Shown here: positions 40,168 to 48,199 of the stretch, piece after piece
Numbering within the stretch: the stretch's first letter is position 1
Layout: each line of letters opens with the position of its first letter
Source: Bacteroidota bacterium
GTDB taxonomy: Bacteria > Bacteroidota > Bacteroidia > Bacteroidales > Prolixibacteraceae
Assembly: GCA_023251435.1 (NCBI GenBank)
Contig: JAHEYU010000047.1
Location: 1 to 48,355, forward strand
Reading direction: 5' to 3'
Length of the DNA: 48,355 nt
Position numbers and translations under genes: made by a program
The notes under the pieces: generated by a model
What the model saw: the letters and a program-made list of their open reading frames with translations, nothing else
Database searches by the model: none
What the model was told of the DNA's origin: nothing

Positions 40168-41031
40168 TATTTTTCTGATAAACTCTTTGTTGGTTTTAAT
40201 AACGACCACATTGTGAGGTATTTTTGGCTTGTGAATAGCAATTTGACGGCCTGAAATCAGAATTTTGTTTTTGTTGAAAACCATCGATAAATTGGCAAGG
40301 TATTGTTCCAGTTCAGGTTTTTCGATGGCATTGATAAACGTAGTACACACAAAAGCGAACTCAGTAGCTCTTAAAAGACTTGTTAAATCGCTGAATGGCA
40401 GGTTTTGCCCCAGGTAAATGCATCTGAATCCGTTTTCGGCAGCCAAAAAATTAAAGTACAATAATCCCAATTCGTGCAATTCATCTGCAGGCAAGAAAAA
40501 CAACATTGTTTTTTCTGAAAGATGATTGTCGAATTTTGCGGCTTCGATGATGAGCCTGTTCCTGATCAGGTTGGAAACAAAGTGTTCGTGAGCGATAAAA
40601 ATAGATCCGGCTTGCCACAACAGCCCAATTCGTTCGAAAAACGGGAAAATAACATTCTGAATGGTTTTTGAAAATCCGTTTTCCTTGATAATTTTGTTCA
40701 GAAGTTGCTCGAATCCAAAAGTATCCAGATTGACTGTATTAAGTAAAAGCTGGTCAATATTCTTTTCAGGATCGAGAATACTCCGGTTTTGGCGGAGTAC
40801 TTCGCTCTGAAGTTTGTCGTCGGTGTAGGTCGCTACACTCGAAATTTTGTATCCGTTTTTAACCAGCATTGAAACGTTCAGAATTCTTCTGACATCTTCA
40901 TCAGAATAATATCGGATGTTAGTGTCCGATCTGTCGGGGCTTAGTAGCTGATACCGTTTTTCCCATATTCGAATGGTGTGGGCTTTAATTCCCGACAAAT
41001 ATTCAAGGTCTTTAATAGAATAGTGATTCAT
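40159..41031 (-). CDS. MerR family regulator with B12-binding domain (CarH/LitR-like)
   Basis: The 290-residue protein has an N-terminal MerR winged helix (1-70: SIKDLEYLSGIKAHTIRIWEKRY). A helical bundle (about 90-165) carries W139-x9-E149-H150, and a Rossmann-like domain (170-290) has E184-L-H186-E-L-G189, the DxHxxG motif of cobalamin-binding domains with D changed to E. The W-x9-EH motif is what marks adenosylcobalamin-binding light sensors of the CarH type, so light- or B12-responsive repression is plausible. No carotenoid or photolyase gene is present beside it, so the target is unknown. The gene is convergent with, and overlaps by 9 nt, the hemolysin III gene. It is divergent from the asparaginase-type gene. 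Confidence 0.87.
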   Translation of the reverse strand: MNHYSIKDLEYLSGIKAHTIRIWEKRYQLLSPDRSDTNIRYYSDEDVRRILNVSMLVKNGYKISSVATYTDDKLQSEVLRQNRSILDPEKNIDQLLLNTVNLDTFGFEQLLNKIIKENGFSKTIQNVIFPFFERIGLLWQAGSIFIAHEHFVSNLIRNRLIIEAAKFDNHLSEKTMLFFLPADELHELGLLYFNFLAAENGFRCIYLGQNLPFSDLTSLLRATEFAFVCTTFINAIEKPELEQYLANLSMVFNKNKILISGRQIAIHKPKIPHNVVVIKTNKEFIRKISG

Positions 41032-41143
41032 TCCGATATTTAATTTGAATTCAGAAACACGCCAAATCTGATTTTGTTTTAAGTTTGATCAGAATAAATA
41101 AACAAAAGATTCCTGATTTTCGGTTATTTTGCTGTCAGATATT

Positions 41144-41151
41144 TAATTTTG
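41144..41151 (+). promoter_or_regulatory. Minus-7 box (TAATTTTG) for the isoaspartyl peptidase gene
   Basis: TAATTTTG matches TAnnTTTG exactly and lies 24 nt before ATG 41176. There is no clear TTTG at the minus-33 distance, so the promoter is tentative. Confidence 0.45.
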
Positions 41152-41175
41152 GGTAAATTCTTAATTTTCATAACC

Positions 41176-42150
41176 ATGAAACAATTGATTTTTTGCATGA
41201 CTTTCGTCCTGATTTATTTGTCGTCGGAGGCACAAACCTCTCCGAAGTACGCATTGGTAATTCATGGTGGGGCAGGGGTGATGTCGGAAAAAAGCATGAC
41301 TTCTGAAATGCAGGAAGAATATCTGCAGGTTTTGAACAGGGCGCTTCAGGTGGGTGATTCTGTATTGTTACATGGCGGAACTTGCATGGAAGCCGTTGAA
41401 AAAACGATCATCATTCTGGAAGATTCTCCTTTGTTTAATGCCGGAAAAGGTGCAGTATTCACCCATGAAGGAACCATCGAACTTGATGCGTCGGTGATGG
41501 ACGGAAAAACGCTCGGAGCCGGGGCTGTTTCGGGCATAAAAGATATCCGAAACCCGATAAGTTTAGCCAGGACCGTGATGGAAAAGTCGGAACACGTTTT
41601 TCTGACCGGAATTGGAGCCTCCCAGTTTGCTGTTGAACAGGGATTTAAAACGGTTGATAATAGTTATTTCTTTACTGAAAAACGATATAAGTCGCTTCAG
41701 GAATTGCTGAAGAAAGAACGTGAACCGGCTACCGGCGACAAGCATGGAACGGTTGGTTGTGTTGCTTTGGACACATTCGGAAACATTGCAGCCGGAACTT
41801 CGACGGGTGGAATGACCAATAAAAAGTACGGAAGGGTGGGCGATTCGCCTGTGATTGGTGCGGGAACGTATGCCAATAACCAGACCGGTGGTTTTTCGTG
41901 CACCGGTCACGGAGAATATTATATTCGTCTGGGATTTTCGCGCGATATTTCGGCCATGATGGAATACCGTAAAATAGACATCAGGAAAGCATGCCGTGCT
42001 GAAATAGATAAATTGACACAAATGGGCGGAACTGGTGGCGTAATCGGTCTCGACCGAAAAGGCAATATAGCGATGGAATTCAATACTTCAGGAATGTTTC
42101 GCGGATACATTAAATCGAACGGAGAAAAAGAGGTGGCGATTTTTAAATAG
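41176..42150 (+). CDS. Exported isoaspartyl peptidase/L-asparaginase (Ntn hydrolase)
   Basis: ATG 41176 gives 324 residues and a signal peptide (residues 1-20, ending SSEAQ). A TTG at 41149 is not needed. Motifs of plant-type asparaginases follow: VIHGGAGV, LFNAGKGAVFT, DASVMDG, and KHGTVGCVALD, where T192 is the autocatalytic nucleophile. GGMTNKKYGRVGDSPVIGAGTYA contains substrate-binding residues. The proenzyme self-cleaves before T192 to give two chains and hydrolyses isoaspartyl dipeptides or asparagine. It is probably periplasmic. It stands alone with its own promoter-like box, divergent from the MerR-type regulator. Confidence 0.92.
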   Translation: MKQLIFCMTFVLIYLSSEAQTSPKYALVIHGGAGVMSEKSMTSEMQEEYLQVLNRALQVGDSVLLHGGTCMEAVEKTIIILEDSPLFNAGKGAVFTHEGTIELDASVMDGKTLGAGAVSGIKDIRNPISLARTVMEKSEHVFLTGIGASQFAVEQGFKTVDNSYFFTEKRYKSLQELLKKEREPATGDKHGTVGCVALDTFGNIAAGTSTGGMTNKKYGRVGDSPVIGAGTYANNQTGGFSCTGHGEYYIRLGFSRDISAMMEYRKIDIRKACRAEIDKLTQMGGTGGVIGLDRKGNIAMEFNTSGMFRGYIKSNGEKEVAIFK

Positions 42151-42151
42151 C

Positions 42152-42183
42152 AAAAAAAATCAGGCCTTTGATATTGGCCTGAT
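42152..42183 (-). terminator. Intrinsic terminator of the PspC/PadR operon
   Basis: ATCAGGCC (42159-42166) pairs with GGCCTGAT (42176-42183) around a 9-nt loop. The A-run at 42152-42158 becomes a T-run when read on the minus strand, so the element ends the operon of 45187-42227. It may also stop plus-strand transcripts from the peptidase gene, but without T-run support. Confidence 0.85.
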
Positions 42184-42226
42184 CCTTAGAATAATGTATC
42201 TGTGAAGCTTTTATTGTTTCACCTTT

Positions 42227-42442
42227 TTACGAAGTTGCCTGGTTGTTTCGAAGTTCCGGTTTTTCGATCGGTATTATAAGTACCATTCCGAAGTAAATCA
42301 GGACAAATGCCGGATTGAAAAAGGTTATCATGGCAAAGGCCAGTCTCATAAATACGGGGTCGAGTTCGGGATTGAAGTAATTTGAAATTCCGCCGATTAC
42401 TCCGGCAACTAATTTTTCGTTTGAGCGTGTTAATCGTTTCAT
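42227..42442 (-). CDS. Small PspC domain protein
   Basis: The 71-residue protein has a basic start (MKRLTRSNEKLVAGVIGG), a GVIGGISNYFN motif and one or two hydrophobic segments (about residues 29-60), as in stand-alone PspC domain proteins. PspC proteins sense envelope stress in the phage-shock system or are membrane proteins of unknown role. It is the last gene of the minus-strand operon that also encodes the larger PspC protein, a PadR regulator and the WM-repeat protein. Confidence 0.87.
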   Translation of the reverse strand: MKRLTRSNEKLVAGVIGGISNYFNPELDPVFMRLAFAMITFFNPAFVLIYFGMVLIIPIEKPELRNNQATS

Positions 42443-42502
42443 GGCTTTCGATTTTTAAATTGTTTCTGAATTGATATTGTTTCTATATTTTTTTTTCTTC
42501 TG

Positions 42503-42568
42503 TCCGTTGCGGGTTTCGGGATTCGGGTTGCGAATAACCTGAAACCCGTTTCCCGTAACACGTAACAG
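42503..42568. repeat. Mirrored heptad array before the large PspC stop codon
   Basis: From 42503 the sequence divides into consecutive 7-bp units: CGGGTTT-, CGGGATT- and CGGGTTG-like in the first half, then CCTGAAA-, CCCGTTT- and CCCGTAA-like in the second, ending at the PspC stop codon. CGGGTTTC (42510-42517) is complementary to GAAACCCG (42541-42548). Period and length match the other arrays, but the unit is GC-richer. Confidence 0.65.
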
Positions 42569-44140
42569 TTACTGTTTTACTGCAAGTCCTTCCGGAGTCA
42601 TTATCCATGTTTTGCCTGTCATTTCGTTGCCCCATAGATTGTTGAGGTTTTCAAAATCGAAGTAAAGGTTTTCAAGGTTTTTACCCAGATGTACCATTTT
42701 TCCTTTCGGTACTTTTACGGTTACCAAAACTTCCTGATTGCGCCATTTTCCATCGTTGGCAAGTAAAAAGTAAGGTTCGAGCACAAGTGCAGAGTCTTTG
42801 GAGTTCACTTCGTACTGAATCTGATCAATGCTGTTCTGTATTTCGATTTTGTTTTTGCCCCGGGCTTTTCGCTTAATAACGACCGAGAAATCGGGATTAT
42901 CAGTAGCTTCCAGTTTCAGGTGTGGACGACCGGCCAGAACTTGCCTGCCGTTTAAATTTGCAATCTCAAAATCATTGAATTGATTGTTCTCTTTTGATTC
43001 GATTTCTGCAACAGATGTTCCCATTTTCAGGTAAAGTGTCTGGCACGATTGACATTCAATGGATTTACCTTCTGAAACCGAATTTTCGAGCCTGAAATTA
43101 TTGACCTGTCCTCCGACTATTGCAAGAATGGAAATCAGAGCCAATAACCATATTCCGAAAGCGCCGAGCCCGATTAGTTTATTGTTTGTTTTGTAGCGGA
43201 ATACCAGTTTTGTGCCTACAAAAAAAGTGACCAGCAACGGAATTCCTATGAGCAATACGATGAGAAGTATAGAAACCCCTACCAAACCTGGGCTGATAAA
43301 GAACCCCAGAAAGTTTGATAAACCGACTTCTGAATGGAGTACTCCTGTACTGCCCTGGAATCCAGAACCCCCAACAGCCAGGGTTACCAGAAATGATACA
43401 AATCCGATAAATCCCAGGAAGATTAACAATCCGCCCAGAAAAACTCCCAAAGCTCGTCCAAGTCCTTTAAATACCTGAACAGAAGCTTGTCCGGCTTTTT
43501 GGGAAACATCTTTTCCTTTTCTGAAAGTTTCAGATTGATTGAACCTCGAAAAGCTGCTTTTTACTTCCTTTACTTCCTCCTGAATAGTTTTCTGAATACT
43601 CGAAATGGTAGGCTCTTCTCCTCTCATTTCGAGGCGGTGAGCGGTGGTGCTGGCCACGGGTACAACAATCCAGAATACAAGGTATATAATGATCGAAATA
43701 CCGGCACCCAGAAAAACCAGCAATACAAACAATATGCGAAGGAATACCGGATCGATATTAAAATAGGCACCCATTCCGGAGCAAACTCCGCCTAAAATCC
43801 GGTTTTCAGGATCGCGGTACATCCTCTTTCTTATTTTTTCTCCTTTTGCTTCGGTAGTTACCTTTTCTGATAGTTCGGTATCCATAAAATCTTCGGGTTT
43901 TCCCATTTTATGCATCACTTCTTCCACCCATTCGTTGATAACTGCTTCTTGTTTGTCGGTTATTTTTTGCTGAAGGAGTTCAGCAATACGTGCTTCAATG
44001 TCCTGCAAAATTTCCTGTCCACCCGGCTGGCTTCCAAAATACTGGCTAAGTTTCTGCAAATAATCCTGAAGTTTTTCGAAAGCATCGTCTTCGATGTGGA
44101 AAATGCTGCCGCTAATGTTTATTGTGAATGTCTTTTTCAT
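42569..44140 (-). CDS. PspC domain multi-pass membrane protein
   Basis: The 523-residue protein begins with a cytoplasmic region (1-105) containing an INISGSIFHIEDDAF strand and helices. A PspC domain follows (about 108-165: NRILGGVCSGMGAYFNIDPVFLRILF), then two to four further membrane segments (about 225-345). The C-terminal domain from about 360 has a CQSC motif and repeated short strands, probably outside the cytoplasm. Such proteins are encoded beside PadR regulators in many Bacteroidota and are thought to have a role in envelope stress or a related signal. It lies 26 nt after the PadR gene on the same strand. Confidence 0.85.
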   Translation of the reverse strand: MKKTFTINISGSIFHIEDDAFEKLQDYLQKLSQYFGSQPGGQEILQDIEARIAELLQQKITDKQEAVINEWVEEVMHKMGKPEDFMDTELSEKVTTEAKGEKIRKRMYRDPENRILGGVCSGMGAYFNIDPVFLRILFVLLVFLGAGISIIIYLVFWIVVPVASTTAHRLEMRGEEPTISSIQKTIQEEVKEVKSSFSRFNQSETFRKGKDVSQKAGQASVQVFKGLGRALGVFLGGLLIFLGFIGFVSFLVTLAVGGSGFQGSTGVLHSEVGLSNFLGFFISPGLVGVSILLIVLLIGIPLLVTFFVGTKLVFRYKTNNKLIGLGAFGIWLLALISILAIVGGQVNNFRLENSVSEGKSIECQSCQTLYLKMGTSVAEIESKENNQFNDFEIANLNGRQVLAGRPHLKLEATDNPDFSVVIKRKARGKNKIEIQNSIDQIQYEVNSKDSALVLEPYFLLANDGKWRNQEVLVTVKVPKGKMVHLGKNLENLYFDFENLNNLWGNEMTGKTWIMTPEGLAVKQ

Positions 44141-44166
44141 GGCTTCTGTTTTTTAACTGTTTCTTG

Positions 44167-44496
44167 TTATTTGTTGCTGTTTATATGAAAAATAGCATCG
44201 ACCAATTCATTCCAGGCATTTCCCAATTCATGCAGGAATAATTTTCCGGTTTCAGATAATTCGTAGTATTTGCGGGGTGGCCCCTGAAGCGATTCTTCCC
44301 AGCGGTAGTTCAGGTAACCTTCGTTTTTCAGCCGGGTAAGCATTGGATAGAGCGTTCCTTCCACAACAATCATTTTCGATTGTTCGAGATTTTCAATAAT
44401 GTCGCTTGAATAGCGAGGCTTGTTTTCTAGGGTGAGCAGGATACAATATTCGAGTACCCCTTTTCTCATCTGTGCTCTGGTGTTGTCTGTTTTCAT
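44167..44496 (-). CDS. PadR family transcriptional regulator
   Basis: The 109-residue protein is a winged helix with the PadR pattern: RKGVLEYCILLTLENKPRYSSDIIENL, then VVEGTLYPMLTRLKNEGYL with the recognition helix and wing, and RKYYELSETGKLFL. It is small (no C-terminal dimer arm beyond one helix). Such regulators often repress the operon in which they lie. A dyad overlapping the promoter upstream of the first gene (45354-45372) is a candidate site. It lies between the WM-repeat gene and the large PspC gene. Confidence 0.9.
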   Translation of the reverse strand: MKTDNTRAQMRKGVLEYCILLTLENKPRYSSDIIENLEQSKMIVVEGTLYPMLTRLKNEGYLNYRWEESLQGPPRKYYELSETGKLFLHELGNAWNELVDAIFHINSNK

Positions 44497-44542
44497 GGCT
44501 TTTCCTCCTCCTGATGTTTTAGTTGTTTATTTGGCCTGATGA

Positions 44543-45187
44543 TTAAAATCCCCATAACTGGTCGTTTGTCATCCAGGCTTCCAGTTCCGAAGACTCATTA
44601 TCGCTGTTTTCTGTAGTTTCAATTGTATTGTCGAAATACTTATTTTCGAGCATCCAGTTTTCAACTCTTAGAGCAGGCTCTTCATCTTCAGACAGTTTCA
44701 AAGTGTTGAAATATTCTCCTGCGATCATCCATGCTTCTATTTCGAGTGGTCTTTCTGTTTCAATTCCTTCCAATCCTGAAACTGTAGCGGTACCGAAATT
44801 AGAATTGTTTATCATCCAGTCTTCCACTCTCAATGCTTCTTCAGCTTCAGCTTCTGTGAAATTGTTGGTTGCTGTGAAATATGAACCATTGGTCATCCAG
44901 TCTTCCAGTACTAATTCTTCTTCCAATTCAGTTTCGAGAGCGAAGGCTGCCGTTGAACTATTTGATTCTGCAGGAGCAGTGGTGTTGCTTGCATATAATA
45001 CTTCATTAGAAGTAGTTGTTTCGTTCATTGTTCCGTAACCGTTGTAGTCCGAAAATTGTGCCCATAAGCTCTGTGCATTTACTGTCAGGCTGATTAATGC
45101 TGAGCCGCAAAGAATTGCGCTTCCGCGTAAAATGAAACTTCTTACCTGATTGTTAACTGTTTCCCGAGTGTTGTTTTTTGTTTTCAT
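44543..45187 (-). CDS. Exported protein with five WM repeats (uncharacterised)
   Basis: The 214-residue protein has a basic N-terminus and a hydrophobic segment (about 17-38) ending VNAQS, a signal peptide. The mature protein is acidic and holds five copies of a short motif, E-[DAN]-WM with a hydrophobic or aromatic residue about six positions later. The W-M pairs are at 97-98, 124-125, 153-154, 178-179 and 205-206, spaced 25-29 residues apart. Linkers are rich in Glu, Thr and Ser and are probably flexible. I do not know a family name. It is the first gene of a PadR/PspC operon, so it may be the exported effector or sensor of that system. Confidence 0.75.
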   Translation of the reverse strand: MKTKNNTRETVNNQVRSFILRGSAILCGSALISLTVNAQSLWAQFSDYNGYGTMNETTTSNEVLYASNTTAPAESNSSTAAFALETELEEELVLEDWMTNGSYFTATNNFTEAEAEEALRVEDWMINNSNFGTATVSGLEGIETERPLEIEAWMIAGEYFNTLKLSEDEEPALRVENWMLENKYFDNTIETTENSDNESSELEAWMTNDQLWGF

Positions 45188-45579
45188 GGTTTTGTTCTCC
45201 TATTTTTTTAATGTTTTTCTGTTTCTGAACTTTTGTTTTCTAATTCTATGACGATTGATTTTCGATTTCGTTACAAACTATATAGTTCTTTTTTAAAAAA
45301 TCTACCTTTCGTTACATTGTTATTTGTACTGCAAATATATATCTTTTAAATGATACCATGCAACACATAGTACTAGATATTTTTAAAATATTTTTTAAGA
45401 TATTTGTAACATTCAGTAAATGAAGGTTATGTGTATTGAAATATTTTCAATAAAAATGAAATGTTTTTTTGGAAAGTTTATTTTTTGATCAAAAATGAGT
45501 GTCGGAACCAATAAATTTTTACACTGTTATTTATACGATAGGATTGTTTTATCTTTGTTTCGAAACAAATTCAAAAGAA
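45188..45579. promoter_or_regulatory. Divergent promoter region with a possible PadR operator
   Basis: This 392-nt AT-rich gap separates the WM-repeat operon (minus) from the GroES-like gene (plus). On the minus strand, GTTG (45361-45364) and TATATTTG (45332-45339) are 21 nt apart, a good match to the Bacteroidota promoter. TACCATG-CAACA-CATAGTA (45354-45372) is a 7-5-7 dyad with one mismatch that overlaps this minus-33 box. On the plus strand, TATCTTTG at 45550-45557 matches the minus-7 box 22 nt before ATG 45580. Confidence 0.55.
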
Positions 45580-45963
45580 ATGTCATTAATCATTAACGAA
45601 CAAGACCTGGAGAAATTCATCATGGTGGGCGACCGGGTTTTAATACGGCCTAAAAATCAAAAGGGAAAAACCGCTTCAGGATTGTACCTGCCGCCGACAG
45701 TTCAGGAAAACGAAAAAACACACAGCGGCTATGTGGTTAATGTGGGGCCGGGTTACCCAATTCCGGCCATGACTGATGCCGATGAACCCTGGAAAGAGAA
45801 GAAAGACGATGTGAAATATGTCCCGCTTCAGGCAAAAGTGGGAGATCTGGCTGTTTATCTCAATAAAAGTGGCTGGGAAATTGAATTCAACAAGGAAAAG
45901 TTCATTATTCTGCCGCACTCTTCCATTTTGATGTTGATTCGCGACGAAGGATTGTTTGAATAG
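45580..45963 (+). CDS. GroES-like co-chaperone family protein
   Basis: ATG 45580, 22 nt after a TATCTTTG minus-7 box, gives 127 residues; an earlier in-frame start at 45499 lies before that box and is rejected. The GroES/Cpn10 fold is seen from GDRVLIRPKNQKGKTASGLYLPPTV through GYVVNVGPG to VGDLAVYLNKSGWEI and ends KFIILPHSSILMLIRDEG. It is longer than standard GroES (about 95 residues) because of an insert in the middle (IPAMTDADEPWKEKKDD) and lacks a GroEL gene beside it. It is therefore a Bacteroidota-specific relative, not the main GroES. It probably is cytoplasmic, with the partner unknown. Confidence 0.85.
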   Translation: MSLIINEQDLEKFIMVGDRVLIRPKNQKGKTASGLYLPPTVQENEKTHSGYVVNVGPGYPIPAMTDADEPWKEKKDDVKYVPLQAKVGDLAVYLNKSGWEIEFNKEKFIILPHSSILMLIRDEGLFE

Positions 45964-45980
45964 CATGCAGGTTAGGAAAA

Positions 45981-46080
45981 GTTGTCGTGGTTGTATGGTT
46001 ATCATTGTTTAAAATAATACAGCCATTATAAACCGACAACAATGACAACAACGACAACAATTACAACAAAAACAACAAAA
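45981..46080. repeat. Period-9 inverted repeat running into the alpha/beta hydrolase start
   Basis: GTTGTCGTG and GTTGTATGG (45981-45998) are 9-bp units. From 46033, five units of the form xxACAACAA follow, spanning ATG 46042. GTTGTCGTGGTTGT (45981-45994) is complementary to 46045-46058 in 13 of 14 positions. The hairpin places the start codon at the edge of its loop. Confidence 0.55.
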
Positions 46081-46854
46081 ACTTTGAAACTCCCATATCT
46101 CCATATCTCCGGCTCCGGCCAGCCACTCATCTGGTTGCACGGAATGCTCAATTCAGTCGAGTCTGATTCAGTTTATTCGCTTGTTGACTTTGAACGGCTC
46201 TCGAAGCAGGTTCAGTTGATTCGCTACAATGCCTGCAACAAATCAACATCTGGCGATTATTCCTGGAGCGGAATGGTTCAGGAATTAAACGGCATTATTG
46301 ATTCGCTTGATATGGCGAAACCCATTCTTGGAGGAGTATCGATGGGGTCGGGGACAGCGCTGTACACTGCGATCCGACATCCGGAGAAAGTAAAAGCGCT
46401 GATTTTGGTTACTCCACCACCGGCATGGGAAGTGCGTGTGGCGGTTCAGGCTTTGTACGAAAAAATTGCACTGAAAGCATGTCCCGATCATCTGCCCGAT
46501 TTTCTAAAACGAATTATTAAGTACAATCAGGATCCTCCTGAATTCTTTGAGCAGCAATTTCCCGGAACGCGGCAGAAACTACTTGAATTGCGGATGAGTT
46601 TCGACCCGGCTTATTATTATAGTATTTATCACGGGGGAGCTATCTCCGATTTTCCGGAGCGGAAGGAATTAACTTATGTGAAGGTTCCTACATTAATTGT
46701 TGGCGACCCGAACGATCCCGGACATCCGATTGAAGTTGCCCGTGAAATGAATTCTCTGATCCCGGATTCTGAATTATTTCTTGTTTCGGATTACGACGAC
46801 TACCAGAATTTGCAATTAAAAGTAAGCGATTTTCTGAATAAAGTGGGTGTGTAA
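46042..46854 (+). CDS. Alpha/beta hydrolase
   Basis: The 270-residue protein is read from ATG 46042. An alpha/beta-hydrolase core follows a Thr-rich N-terminus (residues 2-14): LIWLHGML (oxyanion region), GVSMGSG with nucleophile S100, IVGDPNDPGHP with the likely acid Asp, and the His region near it. No signal peptide is seen. The substrate is unknown (an esterase or lipase-like role is possible). The odd N-terminus comes from a 9-bp repeat, so the real start might be downstream or the protein may simply have acquired this tail. Confidence 0.85.
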   Translation: MTTTTTITTKTTKTLKLPYLHISGSGQPLIWLHGMLNSVESDSVYSLVDFERLSKQVQLIRYNACNKSTSGDYSWSGMVQELNGIIDSLDMAKPILGGVSMGSGTALYTAIRHPEKVKALILVTPPPAWEVRVAVQALYEKIALKACPDHLPDFLKRIIKYNQDPPEFFEQQFPGTRQKLLELRMSFDPAYYYSIYHGGAISDFPERKELTYVKVPTLIVGDPNDPGHPIEVAREMNSLIPDSELFLVSDYDDYQNLQLKVSDFLNKVGV

Positions 46855-46978
46855 TAACAAATCGTAAATATTTTAGCCATTTTATTTACAAATCGAAACA
46901 AGAATATGGGCTGAATTAGTTTTTTGCCTATCTTGCAGACGAAAACATTTGATCATTAACCACATCAAAATATCAGTT

Positions 46979-48172
46979 ATGGAGAAAGTTTCAGACAGAG
47001 TAGCGTGTCTTTCAGAGTCGGCAACCCTTGCTGTGGCCCAGAAAAGCCGCGAATTAAAAGAAAAAGGCATCGACGTGATTAGCCTTGGAGTTGGAGAACC
47101 CGATTTTAATACCCCCGATTTCATCAAGGAAGCTGCAAAAAAGGCAATTGATGACAATTATTCAACCTATTCACCGGTTCCCGGATACCCACAGTTGTTA
47201 AAAGCGATTGTTGATAAACTTAAACGCGACAACGATCTGGACTATACAACCAATCAAATTATTGTATCAAACGGAGCGAAACATTCGATTGCCAATCTGT
47301 TACAGTGCTTGATTAATAAAGGTGACGAAGTGATTATCCCCGCTCCGTACTGGGTGACTTACATCGAGTTGGTGAAACTGAACGAAGGTGAAAATGTGAT
47401 CATTCCAACCACGGTTGACAGCGATTTCAAAATCACTCCTGCCCAATTGGAAGCCGCCATTACTCCAAAAACCCGCGCTTTCCTGTTCAGCAGCCCTAGC
47501 AACCCAACCGGAAGCGTTTACACGAAAGCCGAACTGAAAGCTTTTGCCGATATTTTCGCCAAACACCCGAACATCATCGTGATTTCGGATGAGATTTACG
47601 AACACATTGTTTACGGAATCAAACACGAAAGTATTGCTCAATTCGCTGAAATTAAAGATAGGGTAGTGGTGGTGAATGGCGTTTCCAAAGCATTTGCCAT
47701 GACCGGTTACCGCATTGGTTACATTGCTGCTCCACTTTGGCTGGCCAAAGCTGCCAACAAATTACAGGGACAATATACTTCCGGACCATGCTCTGTTTCG
47801 CAAATTGCTTCAGTTGCTGCATTAAATGCACCGCTCGACACAGTTCAGGCGATGGTTACTCAATTCGAGAAACGCCGCAATTTGGTACTTTCGATGTTGG
47901 CCGAAATTCCGGGCGTAAAAACCAGCAAACCAGATGGCGCATTTTATGTATTTCCAGATATTTCGTCGTTCTTCGGAAAATCGGATGGTACAGTAACCAT
48001 CAACAATGCCGACGATATGGGCTTGTTTATCCTGTCGAATGCCTTTACCGGCGTGGTTTCGGGCGAAGCTTTTGGCGCTCCCGAATGTATCCGAATTTCG
48101 TATGCCGCTTCGGAAGCTGACCTTACCAAATCGCTGACCCGCATCAAAGACGCACTGGCCACTTTAAAGTAA
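46979..48172 (+). CDS. Class I pyridoxal-phosphate aminotransferase (aspartate aminotransferase-like)
   Basis: ATG 46979 gives 397 residues; an in-frame start at 46949 adds ten residues without homology. Fold type I motifs: SLGVGEPDFNTPDF, YSPVPGYPQL, SNGAKHSI, PAPYWVTY, SSPSNPTG, SDEIYEHI, and SKAFAMTGYRIGY with K237 as the PLP-binding lysine, followed by GVVSGEAFG...IRISYA containing the substrate-binding arginine. It is typical of aspartate/prephenate aminotransferases of class I-b in Bacteroidota. It is cytoplasmic and single-gene, with its own terminator at 48200. Confidence 0.93.
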   Translation: MEKVSDRVACLSESATLAVAQKSRELKEKGIDVISLGVGEPDFNTPDFIKEAAKKAIDDNYSTYSPVPGYPQLLKAIVDKLKRDNDLDYTTNQIIVSNGAKHSIANLLQCLINKGDEVIIPAPYWVTYIELVKLNEGENVIIPTTVDSDFKITPAQLEAAITPKTRAFLFSSPSNPTGSVYTKAELKAFADIFAKHPNIIVISDEIYEHIVYGIKHESIAQFAEIKDRVVVVNGVSKAFAMTGYRIGYIAAPLWLAKAANKLQGQYTSGPCSVSQIASVAALNAPLDTVQAMVTQFEKRRNLVLSMLAEIPGVKTSKPDGAFYVFPDISSFFGKSDGTVTINNADDMGLFILSNAFTGVVSGEAFGAPECIRISYAASEADLTKSLTRIKDALATLK

Positions 48173-48199
48173 AAAATTATCGTTTTAAACTTCAATATG

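Noticed and set aside
32751-42568. Heptad arrays considered as CRISPR
   Set aside because: Units are 7 bp without spacers and the halves are complementary; there are no cas genes.
46895-46955. TATCTTGC considered as a minus-7 box for the aminotransferase gene
   Set aside because: It matches TAnnTTTG in too few positions and no minus-33 element is present.
46949-46978. Earlier start of the aminotransferase gene
   Set aside because: The ten extra residues have no counterpart in the family; ATG 46979 gives the normal N-terminus.
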